Origin: Mayfieldus sp963772265 | GTDB lineage: Bacteria > Actinomycetota > Thermoleophilia > Solirubrobacterales > 70-9 | Assembly (NCBI GenBank): GCA_963772265.1 | Contig: CAVYWS010000002.1 | Span: 372,001 to 436,000, forward strand | Direction: 5' to 3' | Length of the DNA stretch: 64,000 bases | In this document: piece by piece, positions 1 to 7,575 of the stretch | How positions within the stretch are numbered: the first letter of the stretch is position 1 | Layout of the letters: the number at the start of each line of letters is the position of its first letter | The notes under the pieces: model-generated | The model's input: the letters and a program-made list of their open reading frames with translations, nothing else | The model's database searches: none | Told to the model about the DNA's origin: nothing | Translations under genes and position numbers: made by a program

Positions 1-559
1 GCGCAGGATATGCAGCGTGCCGACGTCGGGGGGCAGCTTGTCGGCGAGGTCGTGGCCGAGCCCGAGCTGGTTTGCGACGCCGACGATCAACGGTCGCAGC
101 TCCAGGTCGACTTCGCCGCCGCTGGTCGAGACCGCGTTGCCCTTGTCCTCGATGATGTTGATCAGGGTCCGGTGGGCGGCGCGGTTTGCGTTCTTCCACA
201 GCTCCTGGAAGCGGGCGGTCGCCGAGCACCCGCTCGGCGCCGCTGGTCGCCAGGGACCGTAGCCCGGTCGAGGCGGGCCCCGAGAGGCGCTGGAAGTTCG
301 GCGGCAGCGCCTGATCGAGCTCCGCCTCGACGTCGACGTTGGCGTAGAGCTGGCCGACCGCGTAGTTGGCGAGCTCCTTCTGGATCTCCTCGTTCTCCAG
401 CAGCCTGCCGCTGGTGTTGACCCAGTCGTCGGTGCTCAGCGCCTGGCGCTCGGCCCAGGTCGCGAAGCAGGCGATGACGATGAGCAGCGAGGCGAAGACC
501 ACCAGCACCCGGACGAGGCGCTTGTGGGGTTGGCCGGTGAGCGTTCCTGCGTCGGCCAC
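1..559 (-). CDS. Conserved membrane protein, 3' part outside window, frameshifted
   Basis: I read this gene from a GTG at 559 and it runs off the left edge of the window. The N-terminus has about ten polar residues, then one hydrophobic segment (residues about 11-33, ending in ATWAE), then an extracytoplasmic-looking helical region with the stretch DDWVNTSGRLLENEEIQKEL. The reading frame changes near 211-222, next to a GC-rich stretch; beyond it a second frame continues in the same style (RFQELWKNANRAAHRTL) to base 1. The pattern matches an uncharacterised actinobacterial membrane family; no function is known to me. The frame break is more likely a lost base than a real end. tRNA-Leu lies 62 bases upstream on the same strand. 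Confidence 0.6.
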   Translation of the reverse strand, partial: MADAGTLTGQPHKRLVRVLVVFASLLIVIACFATWAERQALSTDDWVNTSGRLLENEEIQKELANYAVGQLYANVDVEAELDQALPPNFQRLSGPASTGLRSLATSGAERVLGDRPLPGAVEERKPRRPPDPDQHHRGQGQRGLDQRRRSRPGAATVDRRRRKPARARPRPRRQAAPRRRHAAYPA

Positions 560-621
560 GGGTCCACCCTATCCGGCCGACCGCGCCAGGTGGCCAGAAA
601 TCGGCGAACCGACGACTCCAG

Positions 622-708
622 TGCCCGGGGCGGGACTCGAACCCGCATCGCCCCCGAGGGGGCAGCCGATTTTAAGTCGGCGGACTTTGCCAGTTTGTCT
701 ACCCGGGC
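622..708 (-). tRNA. tRNA-Leu (anticodon UAA)
   Basis: Read on the minus strand, the acceptor GCCCGGG pairs with CCCGGGC followed by discriminator A. The anticodon stem GCCGA/TCGGC encloses the loop CTTAAAA, giving anticodon TAA. A long variable arm (CCCCCTCGGGGG type) and the T-arm GGTTCGAGTCC fit a class II leucine tRNA of 87 nt. The 3' CCA is not encoded. Confidence 0.95.
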
Positions 709-809
709 CCCGGAAACGCTAGCGCCCCGGACCGCCGCCCCCGCAGGCATGCCCAGGCACGAGGGCGGGTAGACGGTTGTTTAGGTACGCAGGGGAGTCA
801 ACCTGAGCG

Positions 810-823
810 CAACCCGCGGGTTG
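810..823. promoter_or_regulatory. Perfect 14-bp palindrome upstream of the sigma gene
   Basis: CAACCCGCGGGTTG is a perfect palindrome lying 40 bases before the proposed TTG start of the fused sigma factor. It could be an operator or part of its promoter. In GC-rich DNA such palindromes also arise by chance, so the position is the main argument. Confidence 0.3.
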
Positions 824-862
824 TTACCGTGTTTCGGGCGACAGGGAGCGTTCCTGGCCACT

Positions 863-2362
863 TTGGAGGCCTCCGCACTAACACACGCCGGACGGCGCGG
901 GCTGCTCGCCCGGCGCTCGCCCCTGCTGCGCCTGCAGGGCGATGAGCGGCTGGTCGCCCTGCTGCGGCGCGGGAACGACAACGCCTTCGAAGCGATCGTC
1001 GACCGCTACCAGGCCCGCCTGCTCGGCTTCTGCCGCCAGATGCTGAGCTCGACCGAGGACGCCGAGGACGTGCTGCAGGAGGTCTTCGTCAACGCCTACC
1101 GGGCGATCCTCGCCGACAACCGCGAGATCAAGCTTCGCCCCTGGCTCTACCGGATCGCCCGCAACCGCTGCCTCAACCACCTTCGCAAGCCGGTCGCCGA
1201 GGGCAAGGACTCGATGGACGTCCACCCGATCGTCGACGCGGCCTCGACCCACGAGCGGGTCCAGAACCGCGAGGAATTCCGCCAGCTCCTCAGCGACGTC
1301 GGAAGGCTCCCCGAGACACAGCGCTCGGCGCTGCTGCTTCGCGAGATGGACGCGATGTCATACGAGGAGATCGCCGAGGCGATGCAGACAACCGTGCCGA
1401 GCGTCAAGTCGCTGCTGGTGCGGGCGCGGATCGCACTCGCCGAGGAGAGCCAGGCCCGGATGCTCACCTGCGGCGAGGTCCGGCTCGAGCTCGCAGAGGC
1501 CGCGGAGGGTCTCGGCAAGGCCTCGGGGCCGGTTCGCCGTCACCTGCGCGAGTGCGACGGATGCGCCGACTTCCGTGACCAGCTGCGCTCCGACTCCAAG
1601 GCGCTCGCCGCGATCTTCCCCGCCGGCCCCCTGCTTCTGTTCAAGGGCCTGCTCCTCTCCAAGCTCGGCCTCAGCGGCGCCGGTGCATCCGGCGGCGCCG
1701 GTGCGGCAGGAGCTTCCGGTGCGGGCGCGGGCGCTGCCGGCGGCGCTGCGGTCGGCGGCGGGGCCGGAGTCGGCGGCGTCGGGGCGATCGGCGGCGCCGT
1801 GGGCGCCAAGGCGGTCGCCGGTGTCGTCACCGCAGCGGTGATCACGGCCGGCGCCGCGGTCGAGGTCAAGCAGGTCTCCCACGCCGCAACGCCCGGCCCC
1901 CGAGACCTCGAGCATCGCCGCGGGCACCGGCGGGGTCGTCGCGCCAACCGTTGCCTCCCACTACGCATCCTCCTCCGCCACTCACAAAAAGGCGAAGGCA
2001 CACCGCAAGGCGGCGGCCAAGCCCGACTCCAAGAACTCCGCCTCCGAGGCCGGCACCGAGGATCCGGCAGCCACCGTTCCGGCCGATCCCACAGCCGACC
2101 CGACCGGCAAGCACCACCACTCCAGGGGCGGCGGCGAGGCGGGCGCCAGCACGATCGAGCCAACGGTCTCGGTGACCATCACCGAGGCTCCCCCGCCCGG
2201 GGAGCCGAGCACCGCGCCCCCTGCTCCCGCCCCGCCGGCCCCCCCGGTCGCGCCGATCGACCCCACCGATCCGGGCAGCGGCCATGCGCCGCCGCCCCGT
2301 CCCCCGGCGATCCACCTCCGCCGCCCGGCGACGAACCGGCGCCGGCACCCCCCGCCGCTTAG
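863..2362 (+). CDS. ECF-type RNA polymerase sigma factor fused to zinc-finger anti-sigma and membrane tail
   Basis: Transcription initiation factor. In order it shows a sigma-70 region 2 (DNAFEAIVDRYQARLLGFC, then EDAEDVLQEVFVNAY), a region 4 helix-turn-helix (YEEIAEAMQTTVPSVKSLL), a zf-HC2-like anti-sigma motif (RHLRECDGCADF, HxxxCxxC), a Gly/Ala-rich stretch, one hydrophobic segment (AVAGVVTAAVITAGAAVEV), and a Ser/Thr/Lys/Pro-rich tail. Sigma and anti-sigma are thus in one chain, probably membrane-tethered. The frame leaves at about 1897 (one extra base in a C/G run) and returns at about 2296 (one base missing). Between these points the coding-like tail (THKKAKAHRKAAAKPDSK) is in the third frame. 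The start is TTG 863 with GGGAG upstream; TTG 821 is an alternative. It overlaps the convergent oxidase gene by four bases. Confidence 0.75.
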   Translation: MEASALTHAGRRGLLARRSPLLRLQGDERLVALLRRGNDNAFEAIVDRYQARLLGFCRQMLSSTEDAEDVLQEVFVNAYRAILADNREIKLRPWLYRIARNRCLNHLRKPVAEGKDSMDVHPIVDAASTHERVQNREEFRQLLSDVGRLPETQRSALLLREMDAMSYEEIAEAMQTTVPSVKSLLVRARIALAEESQARMLTCGEVRLELAEAAEGLGKASGPVRRHLRECDGCADFRDQLRSDSKALAAIFPAGPLLLFKGLLLSKLGLSGAGASGGAGAAGASGAGAGAAGGAAVGGGAGVGGVGAIGGAVGAKAVAGVVTAAVITAGAAVEVKQVSHAATPGPRDLEHRRGHRRGRRANRCLPLRILLRHSQKGEGTPQGGGQARLQELRLRGRHRGSGSHRSGRSHSRPDRQAPPLQGRRRGGRQHDRANGLGDHHRGSPARGAEHRAPCSRPAGPPGRADRPHRSGQRPCAAAPSPGDPPPPPGDEPAPAPPAA

Positions 2363-3285
2363 GCGAGGCCGATGAACTTCAGCCGCCTGGTCAGGGCGGT
2401 TCCGGCGAACTCGCGCGTCTCGGCGAGCGTGTAGCCGAACATCTCGAAGTCTTCGTCGTCCTGAGCCCAGGGCGGGCTCAGCACCTTGTCGGCGACCGGG
2501 AGCGACTCCTCCAGGGTGCGCTGGATCGCCGCCATGTAGCGCTCGTCCTCCACCGCCTTCTCCTGCAGGAAGGCGGTGCCGAAGGCGACGTGGCGGTGCT
2601 CGTCGCGGGCGACGTTCTGGAAGCCCTCGACGAAGGCGGGGAGCACGCCCTGCTCGGTGTTGTACTCCATGATGAAGTGCTGGCCCGTCAGCGCCAGCAT
2701 CCCCTCGATCACCATGTGGTAGAGGGTGATCGCCTCGACCAGCGCCTCGGTGTCGCCGGGCTCCTCCGCGAGCCGATCGACCCGCGAGTGCAGCATCTCG
2801 TCGAAGAGGACGCCGAAGTTGTCGTTTAGGTGCTCGGAGGTCTGATCGAGCAGGGCGCTGAGCTCGTCGGAGTCGTAGACACCGACCTCCTGGTAGAAGC
2901 GCTCGAAGAAACGCACGTGACGCGCCTCGTCGGCGATCTGGGTGCAGAGGAAGATCCGCTGTTCCTCGGTCGGCGCGGCGCGCATGATCGGCCCGAGCTC
3001 CTCGGCGACCTTCTGCTCGCCGATGAAGAAGGAGGACAGCCCGTACATCCTCTGAAAGCGCTCGTCGTCGTCGAACTTCTCGTGCCAGTCGCGGCGGTCC
3101 TGGCTGAAGTCGAGCTCCTGGGTCAGCCACTGCTGGCGCTCCCAGAGCATGTAGAGCTCGCGGTAAGAGAGAAGCTGGGCCTTGCCGCGGTCCGCCGCCT
3201 CCTGAAGCGCCGGATCCGACGTCGCCTTGTAGTCCTCGCGGGTGGTCCTGGACGGGGCGCTGCGGGTGGCCTCTTTTGCTTCCAT
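2359..3285 (-). CDS. R2-like ligand-binding oxidase (ribonucleotide reductase R2 superfamily)
   Basis: A 308-residue ferritin-fold protein with the complete di-metal ligand set of the R2 superfamily: E90, E120 and H123 (DEARH), E194 (MVIEGM), E229 and H232 (RDEHRH). Length and motif spacing fit R2lox-type proteins, which hold a Mn/Fe or di-iron centre and a bound fatty-acid-like ligand and are thought to oxidise lipids. They are often mis-named ribonucleotide reductase beta; no large reductase subunit is nearby. ATG 3285 has AGGAG about nine bases upstream. A second, longer paralogue lies at 58.6 kb. The substrate is unknown. Confidence 0.8.
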   Translation of the reverse strand: MEAKEATRSAPSRTTREDYKATSDPALQEAADRGKAQLLSYRELYMLWERQQWLTQELDFSQDRRDWHEKFDDDERFQRMYGLSSFFIGEQKVAEELGPIMRAAPTEEQRIFLCTQIADEARHVRFFERFYQEVGVYDSDELSALLDQTSEHLNDNFGVLFDEMLHSRVDRLAEEPGDTEALVEAITLYHMVIEGMLALTGQHFIMEYNTEQGVLPAFVEGFQNVARDEHRHVAFGTAFLQEKAVEDERYMAAIQRTLEESLPVADKVLSPPWAQDDEDFEMFGYTLAETREFAGTALTRRLKFIGLA

Positions 3286-3458
3286 CCTGCTCTCCTCTCG
3301 TGGGCTGAGGCGAGCCTAGCAGCCAAACTGGCTGCTCAGCCAGTCGGGGAGAGGGACGGTTCTCCAACTCTTAGGTAGGCGGCGGCGAAAGCCCTAGGTA
3401 GGGCCGCTCCTCGGGCACGCGACCTTGCCGATGGCCGAGCGGAAGAGAGCAATCCTGA

Positions 3459-3749
3459 ATGAGTAACCAGGGAGGGGCAGTGGCCCGGCATTCTTCGGGG
3501 GTTCGCAGGACGTGGGAGCACCATCTGGTCGACTATGACCCGGCGCTGAGGCGCGTGTGGATCGGCGGCCAGAGGCTTCACCACGGGGCGACCGGCGCGG
3601 CCTTCGCGGCCGCCGGGATCGTCGGGCTTGCCGCCCGGCGGCTGCCGCTTCGGGAGTGCGTCCCGGTGACGCTGCTCGGCACGCTGCTGATGGCGCACGA
3701 CTGGAAGGACCGCGGCGTCTGGTTCAGCCGGGGTTCGCAACTGGACTGA
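3459..3749 (+). CDS. Small hypothetical protein with two hydrophobic segments
   Basis: A 96-residue protein. A polar N-terminus (about 45 residues, with VDYDPALRRVWIGGQRLHHG) is followed by two hydrophobic stretches (GAAFAAAGIVGLAA and CVPVTLLGTLLMAH) and a short charged end (DWKDRGVWF). The sequence suggests a small membrane protein; no domain is recognised. It is divergent from the R2-like oxidase, with a 173-base intergenic region that probably holds both promoters. Confidence 0.6.
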   Translation: MSNQGGAVARHSSGVRRTWEHHLVDYDPALRRVWIGGQRLHHGATGAAFAAAGIVGLAARRLPLRECVPVTLLGTLLMAHDWKDRGVWFSRGSQLD

Positions 3750-3774
3750 ATTCCTCGGGAACCAGGGCCTGCGA

Positions 3775-3798
3775 CCGCGGGGGCAGGGGCCCCCGCGG
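3775..3798. terminator. GC-rich hairpin between convergent genes
   Basis: A perfect 10-bp stem (CCGCGGGGGC / GCCCCCGCGG) with the loop AGGG sits between the ends of two convergent genes (3749 and 3806). There is no U-tract, but the position and stability suit a bidirectional terminator. Confidence 0.5.
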
Positions 3799-3805
3799 GC
3801 AAGGC

Positions 3806-4525
3806 CTACGCGCTGTGGCTCTCCCCCGGATCGAGCAGCACGACCTTCGATGACGTCTTCGACTCGACGTCGGACTTGAACGCCTCGGCGTCGGCCTCGA
3901 TCGTCGGGAACGTGTTGTAGTGCATCGGAATCACCGTCACGGCCCCGACGAACTCCGCCGCATAGACGGCGTCGCGGCGGTCCATCGTGTAGTGGCCGCC
4001 GATCGGCAGCAGGGCGACGTCGACCGGGCTGCGCTGTGCGATCAGCTTCATGTCGCTGAACAGGCAGGTGTCGCCGGCGTGGTAGACGGTCTTGCCGTCG
4101 ATGTTGATCAGCAGACCCGCCGCCGTCCCGATCGGGACACCGTGCTCGGCGCTGAACGGAGCGTCGGCGGAGCCCGGGATCGTGTTCGTGTGCCATGCCG
4201 GTACCAGGCTGATCCAGCCCCAGTCGAACTCGACCGTGCCGCCGAGGTTGGGGTCGGAGAGCTTGTCCTCGGCGACGCCCTGGGACCCGAGCCAGCTGGC
4301 AAGCTCAACCACCGCGACACAGTGGGCGCCGGTTCGCTTCGCGACCGGAACCGCGTCCGCCGTGTGATCGGCGTGCCCGTGGCTGATCGCGATGTGGGTC
4401 GGCTCGACCTCGTCGGCCGTCGCCACAGCGACCGGGTTGTTCGGCTTCAGGAAAGGGTCTGTCAGCACCGTGTTCGAGCCATCGCTGATCTCGAAGCAGG
4501 ACTGACCGTGGAACTTGATCTCCAT
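3806..4525 (-). CDS. UPF0173-type metal-dependent hydrolase (metallo-beta-lactamase fold)
   Basis: A 239-residue member of the metallo-beta-lactamase superfamily. It opens with MEIKFHGQSCFEI, a form typical of the UPF0173/UlaG-like group. The zinc motif HxHxDH is present in SHGHADHT, with later ligands in YHAGDTCLFSDM and MHYNTFP. The cellular substrate is unknown for this family. The start at 4525 is supported by AAGGAG about ten bases upstream; an upstream in-frame start at 4579 would add an unconserved Arg/Lys-rich lead. It follows the small gene 4528-4881 by two bases and is probably cotranscribed with it. Confidence 0.85.
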   Translation of the reverse strand: MEIKFHGQSCFEISDGSNTVLTDPFLKPNNPVAVATADEVEPTHIAISHGHADHTADAVPVAKRTGAHCVAVVELASWLGSQGVAEDKLSDPNLGGTVEFDWGWISLVPAWHTNTIPGSADAPFSAEHGVPIGTAAGLLINIDGKTVYHAGDTCLFSDMKLIAQRSPVDVALLPIGGHYTMDRRDAVYAAEFVGAVTVIPMHYNTFPTIEADAEAFKSDVESKTSSKVVLLDPGESHSA

Positions 4526-4527
4526 CT

Positions 4528-4881
4528 TCAGCTGTCTCCTTGGCTTGCGTCTTTCGAGAGCTCTTGGTGAAGTGCCCACCCAACCGCCACTCCAACCATC
4601 ATCCCCATCCTCGCCTCCTCGGCGAGCAGGGTGCGGACGGCGGTGAGCCGCTCGTCGGGATCGGGGGTGGTGGCCGCCTTCAGCGTCTCGGCCTGCTGGG
4701 TCTCACCGAACCAGCCGCCCTCGTCGAGGGCCGCGGCGAGCACCTGCTGCAACCTTGGCGCCGCCGCGGCGACCACGCCCTCGGCCTCGCGAAACCGCTC
4801 GGCCTCGGTGAGAGCGTCGATCGCCGCCTCGAGCTGCTTGGCGCTGTAAGTCGGCTGTCCGCCCGCCACCCGGGGCACCAT
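4528..4881 (-). CDS. Hypothetical helical protein upstream of UPF0173 hydrolase
   Basis: About 117 residues, mostly alpha-helical and Ala/Glu-rich (EAAIDALTEAERFREAEGVVAAAAPRLQQVLAAALDEGGWF), with a C-terminal stretch MGMMVGVAVGWALHQEL. No domain is recognised. It ends two bases before the hydrolase start, which suggests an operon. ATG 4896 is a possible longer start. The gene is divergent from the MmgE/PrpD gene, so 4882-4937 probably holds promoters for both; a TAGGCT -10-like motif lies near 4922. Confidence 0.6.
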   Translation of the reverse strand: MVPRVAGGQPTYSAKQLEAAIDALTEAERFREAEGVVAAAAPRLQQVLAAALDEGGWFGETQQAETLKAATTPDPDERLTAVRTLLAEEARMGMMVGVAVGWALHQELSKDASQGDS

Positions 4882-4937
4882 ATTCACTCGCCGCATCCGG
4901 CCCTGGCCGGAACGCGGTGCTGGCTAGGCTGGGGCGG

Positions 4938-6104
4938 ATGAGCGACAACTCCCAGAGCCGCTACCGGGACGCGCTCGCGGACTGGATGGCGTGCGCGATT
5001 GGCGGGGCCGACGAGCCGGCGTCGAAAGCCGCCCGGGGGGCCGGCGACGGCCTGCTCGACCGGATCGCCGCTGCCGGGACAGCCGGCCACGTGCTCGACT
5101 ACGACGACACCTATCTGCCCGGGCTCGTCCATCTCAGCGCACCGACGGCGCCGACGGCGCTGGTGCTGGGGGCCGAGCGCGGCGCCAGCGCCGCAGAGGC
5201 CCTCGATGCCTTCGCGGCCGGATTCGAGGCGGCGGGGGCGATGGCGCGCGCCGGCCACCCGGCCCTTTATGACGGCGGCTGGCATCCCACTGCCGTCTGC
5301 GGCACCCTCGGCTCGGCGATCGCCGCCTCGCGCCTGCTCGGGTTGGACGCCGAGGCCGAGCGCTCGGCCGCGGCCCTCGCCCTGCTGCGGGCGGGCGGAT
5401 TTCGCTCCGCCTTCGGCTCCGCCGGCAAGAGCATTCAGGTCGGGATGGCAGCCGCCACCGGGGCGGCCGCCGCCCGTATCGCCGCGGCCGGGGCGCGGCT
5501 CGACCTCGATCGGGTCGTCGAGGCGCCGGCGGGATTCGAGCAGGCCTTCGGCGCCAGCTTCGAGCAGCCCTCTGGCCACACCGCGATCGAGCAGAACTGG
5601 ATCAAGGCCTACCCGTGCTGCCTGCAGACCCATGCCGCGATCGAGACCGCGGTCGCGGCCCGCGATGCCGATTCGGTCGGGCTCGACGAGGACGGCCCGG
5701 CAATCGTCGTGACCGTGCCAACGGTCGCGCTGCAGGCGGCCTGGGTGGGGGATCCCGCCGATGGCCTGGAGGCGAAGTTCTCGATCCCCTATCTGACCGC
5801 GTTCGCGCTGCTGCACGGAGCCCCCGGCAGGGGCAGCTTCGCGCGGGTCGACGAGCCCTCCAGGCGCTTGGGCCAGAGGATCGCCGTCAACGCCGGCCCG
5901 GCGCTGTCGGACTCCGAGGCGGCGCTGTCGGTGGACGACGAACGGGTCGCCCACGTCGAGGCTCCCCTCGGCTCACCCTGGCGGCCGATGACGGCCGAGG
6001 GGCTGGCGGCGAAGCAGCACGAGCTGGCGGGAGAGCGCCTTGACGGTGCCTTCGACGACCTCGGGCGCCCGGCCGCCGAGCTGCTCGACACGCTGGGAAG
6101 CTGA
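4938..6104 (+). CDS. MmgE/PrpD family protein
   Basis: A 388-residue protein of the MmgE/PrpD fold, the family of 2-methylcitrate dehydratase and cis-aconitate decarboxylase. Family features include ADWMACAIGG near the N-terminus, HVLDYDDTYLPGLVHLSAP (the substrate-site DxDD region), GWHPTAVCGTLGSAIAASRLLGL, and GSAGKSIQVGMAAATGAAAA. No methylcitrate-cycle genes are adjacent, so the substrate cannot be assigned. ATG 4938 (MSDNSQSRYRDAL) is preferred over an in-frame start at 4917 because the extra residues are unlike the family. It is slightly shorter than the usual 440-480 residues. Confidence 0.85.
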   Translation: MSDNSQSRYRDALADWMACAIGGADEPASKAARGAGDGLLDRIAAAGTAGHVLDYDDTYLPGLVHLSAPTAPTALVLGAERGASAAEALDAFAAGFEAAGAMARAGHPALYDGGWHPTAVCGTLGSAIAASRLLGLDAEAERSAAALALLRAGGFRSAFGSAGKSIQVGMAAATGAAAARIAAAGARLDLDRVVEAPAGFEQAFGASFEQPSGHTAIEQNWIKAYPCCLQTHAAIETAVAARDADSVGLDEDGPAIVVTVPTVALQAAWVGDPADGLEAKFSIPYLTAFALLHGAPGRGSFARVDEPSRRLGQRIAVNAGPALSDSEAALSVDDERVAHVEAPLGSPWRPMTAEGLAAKQHELAGERLDGAFDDLGRPAAELLDTLGS

Positions 6105-6112
6105 GCGACCGC

Positions 6113-6901
6113 TCAGGCCGCAGGGCGGGGGTGCGCCTCGGCGGCAAGCTCGGCCGGCCGCTGTTCCCACATCCCCAGGGCACCGAAGTCGAGATAGCCG
6201 CAGCGGCGGTAGATCGGGGCGCCGAGCTTGGTCGCCTGCAGGGTCGAGCTCGAGCGGCCGCGCCCGGCGGCGTCGAACATCGCCCTGCGCATCAGCGCCG
6301 TGCAGAGGCCCCGGCCGCGCGCGGCCTCGGCGGTGGCGACACACCAGATCGAGCAATCGTCGCCCGCGTCGATGGAAGTCACAGTGGCCGCCGGCTCCCC
6401 GTCGACCCGGGCCAGGTAGATGCGCATGCCCTCGGGTCGGGGGCCGATGCCCCTGCGCCAGGTGCCGATCGGATAGCCGTAGGCGCCGTCGTTGAGCGCC
6501 GACATCTCCTCGACGTCGCCGTCGTCGCTCCAGTCGAGCGCGCTCAGGTCCGGCTCCTCGACTCCCGCCAGCTCGAGCCCCATCGCCCGCGGCTGGGCAT
6601 CGAGGGTGTGGCCCCCGCCCTCCAGCAGGTCGGCAGTCGCGGTGTCGGCCTCGGGAACCCAGACCGTCCAGGCACAGCCCGCCTGCGCGTAGACCGCGGC
6701 CAGCTCGTCATAGGCATCGGCCAGCGCTTCGGGGTCGAGGTAGATGACGCTGTTGAACACCGATCGCTCGCGCACAGCCGGGTTTACCGTGGCGACGATC
6801 GAATCGAGTTCGAGCAGCTGGGCACCGGCGGAGCGGGCGAACATTCTGAACGCCGCCTGCATCCCGACCAGGTTGAGCTGCAGCCAGCCGCCGTCATCCA
6901 T
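6113..6901 (-). CDS. GNAT family N-acetyltransferase
   Basis: A 262-residue acetyltransferase. The C-terminal GNAT domain carries the acetyl-CoA pyrophosphate loop (EAARGRGLCTALMRRAMF) preceded by beta-4 (CSIWCVAT) and followed by a late motif (LGAPIYRRCGYLDFG). The first 120 residues form a second, more degenerate domain (DELAAVYAQAGCAWTVWVPE), as in two-domain GNATs. The acceptor substrate is unknown. Its ATG overlaps the end of the upstream O-methyltransferase by eight bases, so the two are probably translationally coupled. Confidence 0.8.
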   Translation of the reverse strand: MDDGGWLQLNLVGMQAAFRMFARSAGAQLLELDSIVATVNPAVRERSVFNSVIYLDPEALADAYDELAAVYAQAGCAWTVWVPEADTATADLLEGGGHTLDAQPRAMGLELAGVEEPDLSALDWSDDGDVEEMSALNDGAYGYPIGTWRRGIGPRPEGMRIYLARVDGEPAATVTSIDAGDDCSIWCVATAEAARGRGLCTALMRRAMFDAAGRGRSSSTLQATKLGAPIYRRCGYLDFGALGMWEQRPAELAAEAHPRPAA

Positions 6902-7565
6902 CCTTGAGCACCAGGGTCACGCCGTCGGCGACACCGAGCATCACGCTCAACACCCGCTCATCGGCGGCGATGCGGTCATTCATCTGCCGCACCTCGACCG
7001 CGGATCCGCCCCGCTCCGCTCCGTCGTCGTCCCCGAGCACCTCGCCGCCGTAGAAGACGTTGTCGATCACGATCAGGCCGCCGGGGCGGGCCAGGCGCAG
7101 GCACTCCTCGTAATAGGCCGGGTAGTTGACCTTGTCGGCGTCGATGAAGATGAAGTCGAAGGGCTCTTCTTCGGGCAGCTCGCGCAGGGTCTCCAGCGCC
7201 GGCCCGAGCCGGAGGTCGATCCGATCGGCGAGGCTGGCCCGCTCGATGTAGCGGCGGGCGATCGCGGTCCACCGCTCGCTGACGTCGCAGGTGATCAGGC
7301 GGCCATCCTCGGGCAGGCCGCGGGCGATCGAGATCGACCCGTAGCCGGTGAAGGTGCCGAGCTCGAGCGCCCGGCGGGCGTCGATCGCGCGCACCAGCAG
7401 GGTCATCAACGCGGCCTGCTCGGGGGAGGTCAGCATCTCGGCGCTGCCGCCGGCCTCGCGCTCGGTCTCCTCGGCGAGGCTCCGCATCAGCTCATCCTGC
7501 CCGTCGCTGTGCCGCAGCGCGTAGGCATACAGCTCGGTGCTCATCTGGGTGAACTTCTCCGGCAC
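6894..7565 (-). CDS. Class I SAM-dependent O-methyltransferase (caffeoyl-CoA OMT type)
   Basis: About 223 residues. It has the SAM-binding motif ALELGTFTGYGSISIA, the acidic motif DVSERWTAIA, and the metal-binding region FIFIDADKVNYPAYYEE, followed by GGLIVIDNVFYGGEV. These are hallmarks of the cation-dependent catechol/caffeoyl-CoA O-methyltransferase family (DUF/Methyltransf_3). GTG 7565 is chosen because it keeps KFTQMSTELYAYAL, a conserved family start; ATG 7544 is an alternative. It lies between a rhomboid-like gene and a GNAT gene on the same strand. The natural substrate is unknown. Confidence 0.85.
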   Translation of the reverse strand: MPEKFTQMSTELYAYALRHSDGQDELMRSLAEETEREAGGSAEMLTSPEQAALMTLLVRAIDARRALELGTFTGYGSISIARGLPEDGRLITCDVSERWTAIARRYIERASLADRIDLRLGPALETLRELPEEEPFDFIFIDADKVNYPAYYEECLRLARPGGLIVIDNVFYGGEVLGDDDGAERGGSAVEVRQMNDRIAADERVLSVMLGVADGVTLVLKDG

Positions 7566-7575
7566 GGCCGGAACG

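Noticed and set aside
2359..3285. Ribonucleotide reductase beta subunit
   Set aside because: Ligand pattern fits R2lox as well, there is no large subunit in the window, and the paralogue is fused to a lipid carrier; R2-like oxidase is the better name.
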